Source: Nautilus pompilius (taxonomy: Eukaryota > Mollusca > Cephalopoda > Nautilida > Nautilidae). From it: a DNA stretch of 64,000 bases. The stretch spans positions 936,001 through 1,000,000 of the forward strand of contig JACATO010000680.1 in the NCBI GenBank assembly GCA_018389105.1, written 5' to 3'. This document shows positions 60,976 through 64,000 of this stretch, one piece after another; within the stretch, counting starts at the first letter, position 1; every line of letters starts with the position of its first letter. The notes below the pieces were generated by a model. The model was not told the origin of the DNA. It searched no databases and saw nothing but the letters and a program-made list of their open reading frames with translations. The position numbers were made by a program, and so were the translations under genes.

Positions 60976-62859
60976 TGAAAAAAAGAAAAAGTAAATAATT
61001 TTTAGTCTTGGTTTATTTAATACGATTACTGACAACGATTTTAAATGGGTGAATGAATGCAAAACATTTTATTTTGTTTTTCTTTGAACTTCCTTTTTTC
61101 TATAATTTAATATATTTTGTATACAAAAACAAATTTAAGATGCAGTCTAATTTTTATCGTACCTGAAGTAGTTAAATGTCAGATTTCTTGATTTATGAAA
61201 TATATAAGAATCTTTCTTCCTGTTATCTGGCTACTTTTGTTGAGTTAGCATCAAGTAATATATCTCAAATAGAAGTATAACAATAAATTATTCAACTCAT
61301 CAACCTCCAGGCTAAATAAAAGTTACTTAGCTTAAAATTTTAATTGTAAGTAAGATGGCAACTGATTTGTGTCTAGTAAAAGGATTCTTAGTCTTCTAAA
61401 ATATGGCTTCTCTATCAAGAAAATTTATGACAGATGACACATCTAACTATTTTCAAGAATGTCTGACTTAAGTTTCTCTGATAATTGTCCAAATGGAAAT
61501 TGTTTTCACTGTCTTATATATATATAACCGGTATTATATTGATATAGCAGATTATTTTTTTTCAAGCAGAAACATTTTTTTTTTGTAAATGAATTTTTTA
61601 AAGTCTTTCAAAGGAACAATTCCATTCTTGCTGTAAGGTATTATGGTCTCTATAAAGTACAAGCCGAGTATGGTAATATTATTCTTAGCTTAACAATTCT
61701 CTTGCTTCTGGCCATTGTTTTTCACCAGTAAAATCTTGTTAATAATGTTTTTGATCAAAATACATTTAAGCATTACTGAAAATCACTTAGATTTGATTTT
61801 ATGGTGCTTGCCTTCCACATTTGGTAAGAACAGCTACATATCCACATTATTTGAATAGTACGAGTATGTGGTTAAGAACTAAACTAAAAATGGTCACCTT
61901 TTGAGTGAAGTGTTTAGTAAATGACAACAGGTATCTTGACTGAACTTGCCTTGTCTGTTACATTATTTTGTTATGTTCACTAACTGCTTATTAAAGTATC
62001 AAACATTGAAATCAATAAGCTGTTGTTTTTTTTATTACTAGCAAGTTTGTGGTAGAAGCAATATTGGTTTTATCATCTTAAATAGTGATTGTTTTAAAAA
62101 AATCTTTTGAAACTCTGGTTTATTTATATTTTATTTCATTTTAATATTTACAATTTTAAAACTTTCTTCATTGAAATCAAATATTTGATTTATGACTCGC
62201 CAGATTTATTCTTTAAAATTTCAGATACCTTTATTTATTTTCCAGTGATATATTTACTAGCCGTCTTCTTTTTTTTTTTTTTAAGAACTTGAAGAAGCAT
62301 TTTAGATGACTTGTATTTAATGATCACCTGTCTTAACTCTTTAGAATGTGATAGCTAATTATTTTTTGTGCAGGTGTTAGAATCCTTTAGTTGTACTGTC
62401 TGCCTTTTAGATGGTGAAGAAAACAGTAGATAAATAGTAATCATTGTTGACTGCGTCGTTAGTTTACAGACATGCTATTATCTCTGTGTTACTTACAGAA
62501 AGGAAGGGGTGGGTTTGGACATTTAAGTGATTTTTTTTCTTTCTTGTCACCATCATCATGTTTTACTGTTGACGTAGGAAAAATAAGGAAAAAAAACACT
62601 ACATCAAAAGGTTGTGAGTTCAAGACCAGTTCAGACCACTTGCACCTTTATAGACTTTATTTTTAAATTCTTTGATTTTAAATTTATTGTATCCCTGTTG
62701 AAGTATATGGAGTATTTTTTGTTTTGTTTGGTTTTTTTTTTTTTTTTCATATATGATAAATCGTATGGATCTAGAAAAGTAATCGTGATGCAGTGGGCTA
62801 AGCAGAAGTATTGACAAGCTTTTGATTGTGATGTGTTTGATGAATTCTTTTACTTACAG
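60976..62859 (+). other. End of proposed intron 2
   Basis: AT-rich with a TA run (about 61517-61528) and T-runs (about 62268-62282 and 62730-62748). A tRNA-like 'gttgtgagttcaagaccagt' near 62611 could be a SINE scrap. It ends in TTCTTTTACTTACAG. Confidence 0.4.
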
Positions 62860-62897
62860 AATTTTTGAGATGACAGTTTATGAGAAAGCTGATGATG
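62860..62897 (+). CDS. Candidate coding exon 3 of the host gene (38 nt)
   Basis: The exon is flanked by a good acceptor (TTCTTTTACTTACAG) and a strong donor (ATG|GTGAGT). The first base A completes the AG left by exon 2 as AGA (Arg). The frame then reads IFEMTVYEKADD and leaves one base of the next codon. It is a microexon-sized, phase-compatible continuation of exon 2 on the same strand. Further exons would lie beyond the window. The protein is not recognised. It could be a decoy: short AT-rich exons between good sites are the weakest class of prediction. Confidence 0.38.
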
Positions 62898-64000
62898 GTG
62901 AGTGGGGCCTTCTCATGTTATAGATTAATTGCTAAAGATGTCAGATTGTTGTTCTTTTTTTCTTTTTTTGGGGGGTGGTGTGTTGTGAAGTGAACTCTTA
63001 TTAGTGTTGAAAAAGATAATTAATTTGTGTGGGCATATATGTGTTAATGCAAATACTTTTTTTTAATTTAAAGCTTAGCAGTGTTATATGGTGTAGGTAA
63101 GCAGTATCTTCTTCAGAGTTCACTGAACCATAATGATGCAGTCTTGTCTTGGCATTAGATGGACTGTGAGGTAAATTATTTTGTTGATTGTTCAGAATTA
63201 CTGCCACTGATTTGGAGGAACCACATCACTGCTGGATGTGTTCATCATAAAAATATTGCAGGGCAAGGCCATCATTAAGCATTTATTGTTGATCAGACTT
63301 TTGATGCATTTTTGGCTACATGTACAATGTCGATATATTTACATGAAAAAATGTTTAAAAATAATGTTGTATTCTAATTAATACTTTCTTTATAAAATCT
63401 CATTGGAATAGTCTGATTAATGAGCAAACAAATTAGGCACTTAATTTATAGTTGCAATTGTTATTGTTGAAATTGACTTTTACAACAAATCTTGTTAATT
63501 TGGTTTAATTTGTATGCTTTCATCTAGATACATTGAATTTATCATAAAATTTGTGTAATTTTTACTGAATTGCTATTGTATGTAGTTTTAATAATTCTAT
63601 TTGAAAAAGGTATTATAAGTGACAGCAAATTAAATTATAGGAAACTAACTTTTGTTCAGTAGACATTGTTTTTAAATGGTTAAGCAGTGGAAAAAAAAAT
63701 TAGTAAAACATCTGTCTGTTTTTAATTAAATGCCTTATCTAACTACATGTAATACAGTTTATTAATTAAATTCTACATTGGACTGATCTGCAGTAAGACT
63801 TCTAATACCATTAATCAAACAGGGTAAGTTACATATACTAGCTAGATCAGACTTAAAGTAGGAAAATGCTAGTGTCTTTTAATTGCTATTACATAACAAG
63901 CATATGACAATAAACACTCTACATATTGTGAGGTAAAACATGCACTTTACTGAAGCTTTTTGAGGATGTCATCTAACATGAAATACTAGTCATGTATTAT
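62898..64000 (+). other. Start of proposed intron 3, AT-rich
   Basis: No gene recognised to the end of the window. The 63001-63207 minus-strand frame and a short stretch ending in TAG|GTAAGC near 63100 do not fit the phase of exon 3. Confidence 0.4.

Noticed and set aside
62611..62660. tRNA-like segment with GAGTTCAAGACC
   Set aside because: It resembles a pol III B box, but I could not fold a tRNA cloverleaf around it. At most it is a SINE scrap.
63060..63110. Possible tiny exon ending TAG|GTAAGC after a T-rich acceptor
   Set aside because: In the phase required by exon 3 it contains an immediate stop (TAG), so it cannot continue the host reading frame.

Overview
The window looks like intronic DNA from a large-intron animal genome. 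It is AT-rich throughout. Only one CpG-rich, promoter-like block is visible (about 1-1000), and no long host open reading frame exists. Animal DNA-transposon superfamilies dominate (Tc1, mariner, Tigger/pogo, piggyBac, hAT), with one LINE relic and several tRNA-headed SINEs. Spliceosomal signals and TA-type target duplications confirm a eukaryote. I cannot fix the phylum. An invertebrate is plausible, but this is an impression.

Host gene: bases 1-375 hold a CpG-rich promoter/5'UTR with ETS, NRF1 and YY1 consensus matches. A strong start codon follows at 376, with a perfect AAG|GTGAGT donor ten bases later. Two distant candidate exons on the same strand continue the reading frame in matching phase: 72 nt at 37047-37118 and 38 nt at 62860-62897. 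If they are right, one plus-strand gene spans the window with introns of about 36.7 kb and 25.7 kb, and its 3' end lies outside. The roughly 40-residue product start is not recognised. A separate candidate terminal exon on the minus strand (60692-60974) sits inside intron 2.

Mobile elements, left to right: an unclassified TA-flanked palindromic-end element (6036-6602); a SINE (8.2-8.4 kb); a GVQW-type mariner relic (8.9-9.6 kb); a Tc1 relic split by a well-preserved 2146-bp Tigger (11275-13420) with a broken transposase; a piggyBac relic (14.5-15.3 kb); a SINE, a hAT N-terminal relic, another SINE and a second Tc1 copy (15.6-17.4 kb); a SINE (20.2 kb); a short Tigger-type MITE (21345-21941); a minus-strand LINE relic (27.3-29.0 kb) followed by a second piggyBac relic (29.25-30.2 kb); a SINE (31.8 kb); a third Tc1 copy (35.5-36.5 kb); a Tigger C-terminal relic (37.5 kb); a hAT MITE with a perfect 8-bp target duplication (38657-39337); a mariner relic (39.4 kb); a fourth Tc1 copy (40.5-41.3 kb); a Tigger-like relic (47.4-48.2 kb); a hAT C-terminal ORF (50.0-50.5 kb); a SINE (54.1 kb); a full-length but dead mariner (55946-57213); and a second type of Tc1 relic (57.7-58.9 kb). 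The remainder is AT-rich intronic sequence with microsatellites and homopolymer runs.

I found no CRISPR array, rRNA, convincing functional tRNA or clearly new molecular system. The most useful observations are the in-phase giant-intron gene model, the nested Tigger-in-Tc1 arrangement with its reiterated end motif, and the possible nested minus-strand exon.
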